A stretch of 64,000 nt of DNA from Halorubrum cibi (lineage in GTDB: Archaea; Halobacteriota; Halobacteria; Halobacteriales; Haloferacaceae). The notes beneath the pieces are model-generated. The model was not told the origin of the DNA and searched no databases. It saw only the letters and a list, made by a program, of their open reading frames with translations. Position 1 is the stretch's first letter; each line of letters opens with the position of its first letter. A program made the position numbers and the translations under genes. Where the stretch lies: positions 62,001 through 126,000 of the forward strand of contig NZ_FXTD01000005.1 of NCBI RefSeq assembly GCF_900182635.1, read 5' to 3'. Of the stretch, positions 17,086-25,897 are shown in pieces.

Positions 17086-18123
17086 TTACTCCTCGTCGGC
17101 GTCGACCTCGTCGAGACGCGGGAGCGCGAGTGTCACGCGGGTCCCGCCGCCTTCGCGCTCCTCGATCGAGACGGACCCGCCGAGCGACTCGGTACAGCGC
17201 TTGATGAGCCAGAGGCCGAGCCCCTGGCCGTGGTCCACGCTCGAGACGCCGCCCTCGAGCGCGTTCAACTCCATCTCCGGGATCCCCGGTCCGTCGTCGA
17301 GGACGTGGACGTGGACGTACGAACCGCTCGAGTCGACGCTCGTCCGCACCGTTACGTGAGCCGCGTCCGAACCGTTGTGTCGGACCGCGTTGTCGAGGGT
17401 GTGTTCGACCGCGAGTTTCAGCCCCTCGTCGGCGCTGATCCACAGCCCGTCCGCCAGCTCCGTCTCGACCGCCGCCTCCGGGTACTTCCGTCGGACGTTC
17501 TCGATCGCCTCGGTGACGAGGTCGGCCACGTCGATCCGCCGCCGTTCCGTCGCGTCCTCCTCGATGAGCCGTTCGAGGTACGCCACCGACTCGCTGAACC
17601 CGCCGACCTTCGCGGCGGTCCGTCTGATCACCTGGATCTGCTCCTCGAGGTCGTCCGCCTCGATGGCTCGCTCCAGGTTCGATGCGTACCCCTGGATCAC
17701 GCTCATGTCGTTTCGGAGGTCGTGACGGAGCACCCGGTACAGCAACTGGAGCCGGCGACCGCGGGCCTTGTACTCGGTCAGGTCGCTGAGTTCGACGAGG
17801 ACCGAGGCGGGGCGGTCCGAGAAGCGGGCCGGGCTCAACGTGGCCGACACCCACCGGTGTTCGCCGTCGGCGCGTCGTATCTGCCACTCGAAGGAGACCG
17901 TCTTCCCGTCACGGACGCGCGTCAGCGCGTCCCGGACGTCATCGGCCGTGATCGCGGTCCGTCCCGGGATCAGGGTCGCGAGCGTACACTCCTCGAGTCG
18001 CTCGTGGGAGTAGCCGAGGAAGTCCGCGGCGGCGGCGTTCTGATCGGTCGGATCCCCGTTCGGATCGAGCAACAGCACGCTCCTCTCGAGGTCGTCGAAC
18101 GCGGCTGGGAGCTCCCCGGTCAT
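17086..18123 (-). CDS. PAS sensor histidine kinase
   Basis: This 345-residue kinase has an N-terminal PAS domain (residues about 10-120; DPNGDPTDQNAAAADFLGYS, and DGEHRWVSATLSP), a HisKA domain with the phosphorylated His in RVLRHDLRNDMSV, and an HATPase domain with N box LDNAVRHNG, DDGPGIPE and GQGLGLWLIKR. It has no membrane helices. It lies 42 nt upstream of rfcL on the same strand but is probably unrelated in function. Transcription with the HTH regulator upstream (18220-18888) is possible, gap 96 nt. Confidence 0.92.
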   Translation of the reverse strand: MTGELPAAFDDLERSVLLLDPNGDPTDQNAAAADFLGYSHERLEECTLATLIPGRTAITADDVRDALTRVRDGKTVSFEWQIRRADGEHRWVSATLSPARFSDRPASVLVELSDLTEYKARGRRLQLLYRVLRHDLRNDMSVIQGYASNLERAIEADDLEEQIQVIRRTAAKVGGFSESVAYLERLIEEDATERRRIDVADLVTEAIENVRRKYPEAAVETELADGLWISADEGLKLAVEHTLDNAVRHNGSDAAHVTVRTSVDSSGSYVHVHVLDDGPGIPEMELNALEGGVSSVDHGQGLGLWLIKRCTESLGGSVSIEEREGGGTRVTLALPRLDEVDADEE

Positions 18124-18219
18124 ACGCGGCCTTCGCCGCCGACGTTTGAATAGGATCGGTATGCGGCTGGTATGTGATCGTCTCGGGTCGGCGACCGGTT
18201 CTCGCGGACGATCGACCGA

Positions 18220-18888
18220 TCACGAGAGCAGGGAGACGACGTCCTCCGAGAACGACGGAACGCGGACGTCGTGGTCGTTCTCGAAGGATATCATCACCCG
18301 CTGACCGTCGCCGTACAACACCTTGAGAACGGAGAAGCTCCCGAAACGCATGACCTCCGACCAGCACTCCTGATCGGACAGCTCCAGCGTCTCTATCGAG
18401 TGCTCCAAGAGGAGGTTTCGCGCCCCTCGTTCGAACTCCTCGTCGGAGTAATCCGCGAGCACGTCGTCCTCGTCGTGGAGGATCCGCACCGTCTCGCCGT
18501 CGAACGCGACGACGAGCCGCAAGTAGTCCCCGAACTCCTCTCGGGCCAACTCGACCACGGACCGCATCGCCGGACCGGACGGCTCCGCGGAGAACCACTC
18601 GATCGACTCCGCGTTCTCTCGGATTACGGACCAGACGTCTCTCCCTCGCTCCGTGAGACCGTAGTATCGTTTGACCCGCCGCGACTCCGAGACGCGGAGT
18701 TCGACCACGTCGCGGTCCTCGAGTTCCGAGAGCGCCCGCGAGACGTGGGGCTGCCTGACGTCGGCGCGTTCGGCGATCTCCGTCGGCGTCGCGTCCCCCC
18801 GATCGAAGAGGTGTTCGAGGACGGTGAGTCGATATTTCGAACTCCGGATATATGCCCGGATGTCCGACATCTCGTCGGTATCGCCCAT
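18220..18888 (-). CDS. Winged-helix (MarR/ArsR-like) transcriptional regulator
   Basis: The 222-residue protein has a typical winged helix at residues about 5-90: YRLTVLEHLFDRGDATPTEIAERADV, a recognition helix in RQPHVSRALSELEDRDVVE and a wing with SRRVKRYYGLTERGRDVW. The C-terminal 130 residues are a mixed alpha/beta domain I do not recognise, perhaps for ligand sensing. The start was set at ATG 18888; a further in-frame ATG (18870) gives MSDIRAY. It is divergent from the REC-PAS-kinase gene at 18986, sharing an AT-rich spacer (18890-18985), so it may control that gene. Confidence 0.85.
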   Translation of the reverse strand: MGDTDEMSDIRAYIRSSKYRLTVLEHLFDRGDATPTEIAERADVRQPHVSRALSELEDRDVVELRVSESRRVKRYYGLTERGRDVWSVIRENAESIEWFSAEPSGPAMRSVVELAREEFGDYLRLVVAFDGETVRILHDEDDVLADYSDEEFERGARNLLLEHSIETLELSDQECWSEVMRFGSFSVLKVLYGDGQRVMISFENDHDVRVPSFSEDVVSLLS

Positions 18889-18985
18889 CTGTGAGGGTAG
18901 GGTCTCGACGGAAATGTAGCTGCTGTTATATACCAACTACATACCACCATTTTTTTGAATCGTCGTTCTCGAAATCTCGTGCATC

Positions 18986-20380
18986 ATGTGTGCCAGCGAC
19001 CGCGATCGGCCGATCCGGATCCTCTGTGTCGACGACGATCCGTCGATGCGAGAGCTGGTCTCGACGTACCTCGAACGGATCGACTCCCGTTTTTCCGTCG
19101 CGACGGAACCGTCGGCGGAGGCGGGCATCGATCGCCTCGAGAGCGCGCCGTTCGACTGCGTCGTCAGCGACTACCGGATGCCGGGGATCGACGGCGTCTC
19201 CTTTTTGCGGGCAGTCCGTGAGGTGTATCCGAACCTCCCTTTCTTCCTCTTCACGGGAGAGGGTAGCGAGACCGTCGCGTCGAAGGCCGTCGACGCGGGA
19301 GCGACCTCCTACGTTCGAAAGGGCGGATCGGAGGTGTACGAGCGGCTCGCGAACCGAGTCCAGCACGCGGTCAAGCGGCGACGATCGGCACGACAGGCCC
19401 GGGTCACCCGCGAGCGACTCCTCGAGTTGTACGAGCGGGTCGACGGGTTCTACCTCGTGGACGAGGACTGGACGGTCCGGTACTGGAACCACGAGATGGT
19501 CGATCGAACGGGCACGCCGGTCGAGGACGTCCTCGGTGAATCGCTCTGGGACGTCTTTCCCGAGGCCGTCGGGACGGAGGCGTACGAGCGGTACCGCGAG
19601 GCGATGGCGTCGCGAGAGCCCGCGGAGTTCGAGACCCGGAGTCCTCCGCCGTACGACTACTGGGTCGAGGTTCGCGCCTATCCGACCGACGAGGGGCTGT
19701 CCGTCCACTCGCGGGACGTCACGAAGTCGAAGGAGCGCGAACAGCAGCTACAGTACCGAAACGAGCTGTTGGAGTCGTTCGCGAGCACCGTCTCACACGA
19801 CCTCCGGAACCCGCTCACCGTCGCCGAGGGAAACCTCCGGTTGGCCCAGGAAACGGGAGACTTCGACCACCTCGAGGAGGTCGCACAGGCGCACAACCGG
19901 ATGCGGAACCTCATCAACGAACTGCTTCACGCCGCCCGCGGCGACGAGTTGGACCTGTCGACGGTCTCCCTCCGGGAGATCGCGACCGACTCTTGGGAGA
20001 CGGTCACCGACGACGGAGCGACCCTCGAGATCGACGACGACGTCCTCCTCCGGGCGTACGAGAGCCAGCTTCAGCGGCTGTTCGAGAACCTGTTCTGGAA
20101 CGCCCTCGACCACGGCGACGCCGACGAGGTCCGCGTCGGTCGTCTCGAGGGCGGGTTCTTCGTCCAGGACGACGGGAGCGGGATCTCGCCCAAACACCGG
20201 GAGGACGTGTTCGAGTCCGGCTTCTCGACCGACATCGACAGCCCCGGATACGGCCTCTCCATCGTCGACGGGATCGTCGACGTCCACCGGTGGGAGATTC
20301 GCGTCGTCGAGGGCGCGGACGGCGGAGCCAGGTTCGAGGTCACCGGCGTGGAGACGGAGGAGTCGCCGCGGGCGGGGTGA
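18986..20380 (+). CDS. REC-PAS-histidine kinase
   Basis: This 464-residue protein starts with a receiver domain (residues about 8-130): acidic pair in CVDDDPS, phospho-acceptor Asp in CVVSDYRMPG, and conserved Lys in SYVRKGG. A PAS domain follows (about 150-250; VDEDWTVRYWNHEMVDRTG), then HisKA with ASTVSHDLRNPLTV and an HATPase with LFWNALDHG, VQDDGSGISPKH and GYGLSIVDGI. Receiver-first sensor kinases like this are common in haloarchaea and can pass signals between phosphorelays. The upstream AT-rich spacer is shared with the divergent winged-helix regulator. Confidence 0.92.
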   Translation: MCASDRDRPIRILCVDDDPSMRELVSTYLERIDSRFSVATEPSAEAGIDRLESAPFDCVVSDYRMPGIDGVSFLRAVREVYPNLPFFLFTGEGSETVASKAVDAGATSYVRKGGSEVYERLANRVQHAVKRRRSARQARVTRERLLELYERVDGFYLVDEDWTVRYWNHEMVDRTGTPVEDVLGESLWDVFPEAVGTEAYERYREAMASREPAEFETRSPPPYDYWVEVRAYPTDEGLSVHSRDVTKSKEREQQLQYRNELLESFASTVSHDLRNPLTVAEGNLRLAQETGDFDHLEEVAQAHNRMRNLINELLHAARGDELDLSTVSLREIATDSWETVTDDGATLEIDDDVLLRAYESQLQRLFENLFWNALDHGDADEVRVGRLEGGFFVQDDGSGISPKHREDVFESGFSTDIDSPGYGLSIVDGIVDVHRWEIRVVEGADGGARFEVTGVETEESPRAG

Positions 20381-20401
20381 GCTCTCGGACGACGGTCCGC
20401 G

Positions 20402-20430
20402 GTTTCACGCCCACCGCTCCGGCGTGAAAC
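20402..20430. terminator. Perfect 10-bp stem-loop between convergent genes
   Basis: GTTTCACGCC (20402-20411) pairs with GGCGTGAAAC (20421-20430) around a 9-nt loop. It lies just after the kinase stop and before the prs stop on the other strand, so a transcript-end role is plausible. It has no T-run typical of many archaeal terminators. Confidence 0.45.
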
Positions 20431-20497
20431 TCCGCTCACTGCCCCACCGTGAAACTCCGCTCACTGCCCCACCGTGAAACTCCGCTCACCGCTCCCG
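20423..20497 (+). repeat. Three 25-bp tandem repeats
   Basis: Three units begin at 20423, 20448 and 20473. Each begins CGTGAAACTCCGCTCAC; units one and two agree almost perfectly and unit three diverges at its end and runs into the prs 3' end. Each copy of CGTGAAAC can pair with the single upstream GTTTCACG at 20402, so alternative hairpins of different loop size are possible. Confidence 0.85.
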
Positions 20498-21361
20498 TGT
20501 GAGCGCCCCGGCGGCGAGCGCCTCCGCGATGACCGGCGCGGCGCTGACGACGCTACAGCCTCGCTCGATCGTGTCGGTGCCGACGATCCGGTCGACGCCG
20601 GCGGCCCGCAGCTTCGTCACCGCGTTCGCAGCCAGCATGGGGTGGACGCAGGCGGCGACGACCCGCTCGGCGCCGCGCGCTCGCAACACGTCGACCGCCT
20701 CGCTCATCGTCGATCCGGTGGCGACGATGTCGTCGACGACGACGACGTCGCGGTCGGCGGCGGAAGCGTCGGAGGGAGACACCTCGACGTCGCCCGTCCC
20801 GCGGTCGCGGTGCTTCTCGAAGTGGTCCGTCTCGCCGCCGCCGTACGCGTCTCTGACGGTCTCGGCGATCCCGATCGCTCCCTCGTCGGGCGCGAGAAAG
20901 AGCGGATCTCGCAGATCGGAGAGCGGGGCGGCGAGGACGCCCGCCGCGTCGACGGTCTCGACCGGCACGTCGTAGAAGTCGGCCACGGTCGGCTCGTGCG
21001 GATTGACGAGCACCACGCGGTCGGTCCCGGTCGACACCGACCGCGCCATCGCCCGAGCGGAGACGGGTTGGCCGTCCCGGAACGACTCGTCCTGTCTAGC
21101 GTATCCCATGTACGGCACCACGGTCGTCACGCGCTCCGCGCCGGCCTCGCGGACGGCGTCCTGTAACTGGAGGAGCTCGACCCACGCCTCGTCGGAGTCC
21201 GTCGACGCGACGACGACCGCCTCCTCGCCGTCGAAATCCGGGACTGCGGCGAGGCCCTCGCCGTCCGGGAAGCGGTCGTACGTCGCGGTCGCGAGCGGGC
21301 GACCCGTCTCCTCGGCGAGCGCGGCCGCGAGCAGTTGCGAACTCGATCCGGGTACGATCAT
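20486..21361 (-). CDS. prs: Ribose-phosphate pyrophosphokinase
   Basis: This 291-residue protein makes PRPP from ribose 5-phosphate and ATP for nucleotide, His and Trp synthesis. Family features are the N-terminal MIVPGSSSQLLAAALAE, the ATP-binding FRDGQPVSARAMAR region and the PRPP-binding loop DVVVVDDIVATGSTMSEA near residue 205. It is near the length of the archaeal class. The ATG at 21361 is preferred, giving the standard MIVPG start over an upstream GTG/ATG extension. Its 3' end lies in the 25-bp tandem repeat tract. Confidence 0.95.
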   Translation of the reverse strand: MIVPGSSSQLLAAALAEETGRPLATATYDRFPDGEGLAAVPDFDGEEAVVVASTDSDEAWVELLQLQDAVREAGAERVTTVVPYMGYARQDESFRDGQPVSARAMARSVSTGTDRVVLVNPHEPTVADFYDVPVETVDAAGVLAAPLSDLRDPLFLAPDEGAIGIAETVRDAYGGGETDHFEKHRDRGTGDVEVSPSDASAADRDVVVVDDIVATGSTMSEAVDVLRARGAERVVAACVHPMLAANAVTKLRAAGVDRIVGTDTIERGCSVVSAAPVIAEALAAGALTRER

Positions 21362-21408
21362 ACGCGCCCGTTCCGCCGACACCGGTAAACCAGTTTCTGT
21401 ACTCCGCC

Positions 21409-21456
21409 GCCGATCTGCCGATCCACCGATCCACCGATCCGCCGATACGCCGACGC
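21409..21456. repeat. Six 8-bp tandem units upstream of prs
   Basis: Six units of the form (G/A)CCGATNN run head to tail from 21409 to 21456, about 50-95 nt upstream of the prs start. The 240-nt interval between prs and serS contains no other feature. The tract could affect transcription or be length-variable. Confidence 0.7.
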
Positions 21457-21602
21457 GTGACCGGTATCCCTCGGGACGTACACGGCCGGCACGTACACGA
21501 GAGAGCCGCTCGCGAGAACCCCACGACGAACGCGGTGGCCACGTCGATCGCGACCGGAACCGACCCGCAGACTACGGAGGAGTTCGGCGGGACCCGATCG
21601 GT

Positions 21603-22973
21603 CTACCCGTCGCCGAGTTTGCTCTCGCCGACCGCGTCGTGACCTTCGATGACCTCCGTGCCGCCCATGTACGGCCGCAGCGGTTCGGGGACGGTCACGG
21701 TGCCGTCGTCGTTCTGGTAGTACTCCAGAATGGCGACGACGATCCGCGGGACCGCGAGCCCGGAGCCGTTGAGCGTGTGGAGGAACTCGGCGGACTCGTG
21801 GTGCTCCTCGCGGAACCGAATCCGAGCGCGGCGCGCCTGGAAGTCCTCGAAGTTCGAGACGGAGGAGACCTCGAGCCAGCGGCCGCCCTCGGCGGGACCC
21901 TCGTCCATGTCGTCGGCGGGCGCCCACACCTCGAGGTCGTACTTCTTCGCCTGCGTGAACCCGAGGTCGCCGGTACACATCTCCAGGACGCGGTAGGGCA
22001 ACTCGAGCCGCCGGAGCACCTCCTCGGCCTCGTCGACGAGTCCCTCGAATCGTTCGTAGCTCTCCTCGGGCCGCACGAAGTTCACCATCTCCACCTTGTT
22101 GAACTGGTGGACGCGGACGATCCCGCGGGTCTCCGTGCCGTGTTCGCCCGCCTCCTGTCTGAAGTTCGGCGTGTATGCCTGGTACTTGAGAGGGAGGTCC
22201 TCGCCGAGTAAGATCTCCTCGCGGTGGAGGTTCGTGACGGGGACCTCGGCGGTCGGGAGCAGCCAGAGGTCCTCGTCGTCGTAGGCGTCCTCGTTCGTCC
22301 CCTCGACGCGGTAGGCGTCCTCGGTGAACTTCGGGAGCTGGCCGGTCCCGCGCATCGACGCGGAGTTGACCGGGATCGGCGGGAAGACGTCGGTATATCC
22401 CTGCTCGCGGTGAACGTCGAGCATGAACTGGATCAGCGCGTGTTCCAAGCGCGCGCCGTCGCCCTTCGCGACGTAGAAGCCGCCGCCGGCGACCTTCGCG
22501 CCGCGCTCGAAGTCGAGGATCTCCAACTCCTCGCCCAGGTCGTAGTGGGGCTCGACCGACTCGGGAAGCTCACGCAGGTCGTCGAAGCCCTCCCGGCGCA
22601 CCTCCTCGTTCTCCGACTCGTCCGCGCCGACCGGGACCGATTCGTGGGGGATCTGCGGGAGTTCGAGCAGCGACTCCTCGAGCTCGGCCTCCAACTCCTC
22701 TGCGCGCTCCTCGATCCCCTGAAGCTCCGATTTGAGCGCCCCGGAGCGCTCGATCGCCTCCTGGGCCGCCTCCTCCTCGCCGTCGGCCTTGAGGTCGCCG
22801 ATCCGCGAGGAGACCTCGTTGCGCTCGTGGCGCAGGTCATCGCCGCGGCGTTTGAGCTCGCGCCACTCCTCGTCGACGTCGAGTATCCGGTCGAGGTCCA
22901 CGTCGACGCCCTTGTTCTCGAGCGCCTCGCGGACGGTCTCGGGGTTCTCCCGGACGAACTGTCGGGACAGCAT
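21603..22973 (-). CDS. serS: Seryl-tRNA synthetase
   Basis: This 456-residue class II synthetase charges tRNA-Ser and tRNA-Sec-type acceptors. The N-terminal coiled-coil arm (residues about 30-105, rich in Glu/Arg/Lys) grips the long variable arm of tRNA-Ser. The catalytic core shows motif 2 in [25 protein letters not shown], seen in pieces, and motif 3 near [20 protein letters not shown]. The length is normal for bacterial-like SerS, which haloarchaea use. It is transcribed alone or with the small upstream frame at 23116-23220. Confidence 0.97.
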   Translation of the reverse strand: MLSRQFVRENPETVREALENKGVDVDLDRILDVDEEWRELKRRGDDLRHERNEVSSRIGDLKADGEEEAAQEAIERSGALKSELQGIEERAEELEAELEESLLELPQIPHESVPVGADESENEEVRREGFDDLRELPESVEPHYDLGEELEILDFERGAKVAGGGFYVAKGDGARLEHALIQFMLDVHREQGYTDVFPPIPVNSASMRGTGQLPKFTEDAYRVEGTNEDAYDDEDLWLLPTAEVPVTNLHREEILLGEDLPLKYQAYTPNFRQEAGEHGTETRGIVRVHQFNKVEMVNFVRPEESYERFEGLVDEAEEVLRRLELPYRVLEMCTGDLGFTQAKKYDLEVWAPADDMDEGPAEGGRWLEVSSVSNFEDFQARRARIRFREEHHESAEFLHTLNGSGLAVPRIVVAILEYYQNDDGTVTVPEPLRPYMGGTEVIEGHDAVGESKLGDG

Positions 22974-23115
22974 CTACCGGTCGTTCCGGCGGCCGGGCCA
23001 AAACCGTATCGGAGCGTCGCGGGCATCCCGTCGGAACACCCGGAACGATCTACCGATACCGAAAGGCGTCGGAGGACCGTTCTCATGGGTGAGTGAATCG
23101 TTCAGTAAAGAGGGC

Positions 23116-23220
23116 TCACAGCGCACGAGAATTCTTCAGCAATCGTAGCAGCATAGCTAAAGTCAGCATCATCACAACGGTGAACGTAATTGCGATAATA
23201 AGGGTTCCTGTACCGATCAT
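23116..23220 (-). CDS. Candidate 34-residue membrane microprotein
   Basis: On the minus strand an ATG at 23220 opens a 34-codon frame that is almost one hydrophobic helix: MIGTGTLIIAITFTVVMM followed by LTLAMLLRLLKNSR and a short polar tail. It ends at TGA 23116-23118. The codons are AT-rich at third positions, unlike the neighbours, suggesting recent acquisition. It lies in an otherwise gene-free AT-richer interval between serS and the DUF1328 gene. No family is recognised, and a chance frame cannot be excluded. Confidence 0.4.
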   Translation of the reverse strand: MIGTGTLIIAITFTVVMMLTLAMLLRLLKNSRAL

Positions 23221-23397
23221 GCCTGTTTTCAAGTGTACAACCTGAATAACACATCGGCTCAAAGATCCCTCTGGGACTGCGCGGGCCGATCAGTTCGCAT
23301 GGACGCTATGACGACCGTTTCACGTCGTTTCATATCCGAAAAAGAGGGTTTCAACGGAACCACGGTTTCCATAGGATCCACCTCGACCGGTTCCGGC
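23221..23397. other. AT-richer intergenic spacer
   Basis: No convincing gene or structure is seen in this stretch. It includes the promoter region of the microprotein on the minus strand and the 3' flank of the DUF1328 gene. Its composition is lower in GC than the surroundings. Confidence 0.4.
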
Positions 23398-23607
23398 TCA
23401 GAGAACGAACGTGACGATGGCGAGCACGATGAAGACGATGACGAGCCACTTCGCGATGTTCATACTCAGCCCGGCGACTCCGCTGGCACCGGCGACCGCC
23501 GCGATGATCGCGAGGACGAGAAAGAGGATCGCCAGTTCGATCAGATCCCCGCCGAACTGTAGGGGGACGCTTAGAGCTCCGTCGTAAACCGTCTGGGTGA
23601 TTCCCAT
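23398..23607 (-). CDS. DUF1328-like small membrane protein
   Basis: This 69-residue protein has two hydrophobic helices, [18 protein letters not shown] and [19 protein letters not shown], separated by the loop SGVAGLSMN. The pattern of helix, GxxGxAG-like loop and second helix matches the DUF1328/UPF0391 family of small bacterial and archaeal membrane proteins, linked in bacteria to stress responses; that role is from family knowledge. ATG 23607 is chosen; an upstream ATG (23631) would overlap the TATA-like TAACTAAG near 23630. Confidence 0.75.
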   Translation of the reverse strand: MGITQTVYDGALSVPLQFGGDLIELAILFLVLAIIAAVAGASGVAGLSMNIAKWLVIVFIVLAIVTFVL

Positions 23608-23663
23608 GTCCGACCCTTCCTTCCCACCCACTTAGTTAGGGGATCCGTATCGGTCGATCGTTG

Positions 23664-23677
23664 GACACCCCGGTGTC
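23664..23677. promoter_or_regulatory. Palindrome upstream of DUF1328 gene
   Basis: GACACC and GGTGTC flank a 2-nt centre, giving a short perfect dyad about 35 nt upstream of the TATA-like element of the DUF1328 gene. It might be an operator or the hairpin ending the upstream gene. Confidence 0.35.
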
Positions 23678-23729
23678 TAAGGGTGATTATAACGGCTCGT
23701 GGCCGTAAACGAAGATCCTCTCGACGCCC

Positions 23730-24215
23730 TCAGTACCCGCCGGGCAGTGCCATCCCGATCGCGAGCGCGACCAGCGGCACTGCGGCGACGACCGCGTACC
23801 ACAGCCCGGCCGCGACGAGCAACGCCCACGTCGAGGGGCCGTACCCCGTCGGGTCCCAGTCGACGCCGAGCCGAGGCAGTCCGACCACGGCGAGCGTCGG
23901 TGCGACGAACGCGACGGCGATACCGCCGAACAGCGCGGTGTCCATGAATCCCTCGCTCCACCCGGGACCCGCCGAGTCGACGAGGCCGACGGTGAGCAGG
24001 AGGCCAGCGAGATACGGGATCGAGAGCGTCAACGCGACGCCGACGTACGAGGGAACGAGCCGTCCACGCGGCGGCAACGCGAGAAACAGCGCCCGAAACC
24101 GTGCCGAGATCGGGAACGGGGACCAGAGGAGCGCGGCGACGAGTCCGGGGAGCGCGAACAGCACGAGCGTCCAGAGCCAGCCGACCGCGCCGTCGACGAG
24201 GGAGGGGAGGGCCAT
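23730..24215 (-). CDS. Four-helix membrane protein of unknown function
   Basis: This 161-residue protein begins MALPSLVDGAVGW and shows four to five hydrophobic stretches (for example LVLFALPGLVAALLW, YVGVALTLSIPYLAGLLL, GIAVAFVAPTLAVVGL and WALLVAAGLWYAVVAAVPLVA). A charged loop FRALFLALPPRGRLVP lies between the first two. I do not recognise the family. ATG 24215 is used; an earlier in-frame ATG at 24242 is possible. It is divergent from pyrC. Confidence 0.7.
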   Translation of the reverse strand: MALPSLVDGAVGWLWTLVLFALPGLVAALLWSPFPISARFRALFLALPPRGRLVPSYVGVALTLSIPYLAGLLLTVGLVDSAGPGWSEGFMDTALFGGIAVAFVAPTLAVVGLPRLGVDWDPTGYGPSTWALLVAAGLWYAVVAAVPLVALAIGMALPGGY

Positions 24216-24298
24216 GTCTCGAACGGCTACCGGGCGAGGCAAACGCTTTGTGGTCGGTCGACTCGGACCGCCGCCATCCCGGTGACGGCCGGACCACC

Positions 24299-24309
24299 AC
24301 GGTTTAACC
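24299..24309 (+). promoter_or_regulatory. TATA-like box of pyrC
   Basis: ACGGTTTAACC lies about 27 nt before the pyrC ATG at 24332, consistent with a leaderless mRNA. Confidence 0.45.
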
Positions 24310-24331
24310 GGCGCGACGCGAGCGCGTAGGC

Positions 24332-25660
24332 ATGCTCATCACAGGCGCGGAACTCGCCGACGGGCGGGTCCGGGACGTCCGGGTCCGAGACGGGACGATC
24401 GTCGCGGTCGAGGAGGGGCTCGACCCGGTCGCGGGCGAGCGCGTCGTCGACGGCCGCGGGCGACACCTGCTTCCGGGGGCGATCGACGTCCACGTCCACT
24501 TCCGGGAGCCCGGCGGGAGCCACAAGGAGACGTGGGAGACCGGCTCGAGGAGCGCGGCCGCCGGCGGCGTCACGACCGTGGTCGACCAACCGAACACCTC
24601 GCCGCCGACCGTCGACGGCGACGCCTTCGATCGGAAGGCCGATCTCGCGGCCGCCTCGCACGTCGACTACGGGATCAACGGCGGCGTCACCCCCGAGTGG
24701 GACCCGGACGCGCTGTTCGACCGGCCGCTGTTCGCGCTCGGCGAGGTGTTCCTCGCGGATTCGACGGGGGAGATGGGGATCGACGCCGACCTGTTCGCCG
24801 AGGCGGTCGAGGCGGCCGCCGCCAGAGACGTCCCGGTGACGGTCCACGCCGAGGACGCGACCCTGTTCGACGAGTCGGCGCTCGACGGCGACCTCGGCGG
24901 GGTCGGTACCGCCGCGAACGCGGACGCGTGGTCGGCCTACCGCACGGCGGCGGCGGAGGCGGCGGCCGTCGAGCGCGCCCTGGAAGTCGGCGACGACGCC
25001 GGGGGGCGGATCCACGTCGCGCACACGTCGACGCCTGAGGGGATCGACGCGGTTCGGGCGGCCGACGACGGAGGCGTGGACGCCACCTGCGAGGTCACCC
25101 CGCACCACCTCTTCCTCTCGCGGGAGAACGCCGGCCGGCTCGGCACGTTCGGCCGGATGAACCCGCCGCTCCGGTCGGAGGAGCGCCGGGCCGGCGTCTT
25201 CGAACGCCTCCGCGACGGCGACGTCGACGTGGTCGCCACCGACCACGCGCCCCACGCGGTCGACGAGAAGCGGACCGGACTCGCGGACGCGCCGAGCGGG
25301 GTGCCGGGCGTCGAGACGATGTATCCCCTCCTCCTGGAGTCGGTCCGAACGGGCGAGCTGTCGCTCGAGCGCGTCCGCGACGTGGTCGCCGCCAACCCGG
25401 CGTCGATCTTCGGGCTCGACCGGAAGGGACGGATCGCGGAGGGAGCGGACGCCGACCTCGTCCTCGTCGACCTGGCGAACCCGCGGGAGATCGAGGCGGG
25501 CGCGCTCCACTCGAAGTGCGGCTGGACGCCCTTCGAGGGCTCCCGCGGTGTGTTCCCCGAGATGACCGTCGTCCGCGGCGAGCCGGTGTACGAGCGCGAC
25601 CCGATCACCGGCGCGGAGGAGTTCGGCGACCCGGTCGGCTGGAACGTCCGGGAGCGATAA
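24332..25660 (+). CDS. pyrC: Dihydroorotase
   Basis: This 442-residue amidohydrolase cyclises carbamoyl-aspartate to dihydroorotate in pyrimidine synthesis. The metal site is visible: GAIDVHVHFREPG with the HxH pair near residue 55, CEVTPHHLFLS and ATDHAPHAVDEK with the catalytic Asp. The substrate-contacting DQPNTSPPT segment is also present. The length is as expected for class I dihydroorotases. It is a single gene; no other pyr genes are adjacent. An allantoinase cannot be fully excluded on motifs alone but is less likely. Confidence 0.93.
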   Translation: MLITGAELADGRVRDVRVRDGTIVAVEEGLDPVAGERVVDGRGRHLLPGAIDVHVHFREPGGSHKETWETGSRSAAAGGVTTVVDQPNTSPPTVDGDAFDRKADLAAASHVDYGINGGVTPEWDPDALFDRPLFALGEVFLADSTGEMGIDADLFAEAVEAAAARDVPVTVHAEDATLFDESALDGDLGGVGTAANADAWSAYRTAAAEAAAVERALEVGDDAGGRIHVAHTSTPEGIDAVRAADDGGVDATCEVTPHHLFLSRENAGRLGTFGRMNPPLRSEERRAGVFERLRDGDVDVVATDHAPHAVDEKRTGLADAPSGVPGVETMYPLLLESVRTGELSLERVRDVVAANPASIFGLDRKGRIAEGADADLVLVDLANPREIEAGALHSKCGWTPFEGSRGVFPEMTVVRGEPVYERDPITGAEEFGDPVGWNVRER

Positions 25661-25897
25661 CAACGTCGGCGGCGTCAGCGGGGGAACCGGATGTCGGCAG
25701 CGTCAACGAAGGCACCGGACGCCATCGGGAGAACGTGCGAGCGCGTCGACTAGTCGGCGACGCCGCGTCGCCGGCGGAACGCCTATGCCGTTCCTGCCCT
25801 TACGATCGTGTACGAGACACATCATGCGTCGTGTTCACATAGTTCATTACGGTCGGGGAGCGAGCGTCGTCGCGACGACGGGGGACGTCGGAGACCG

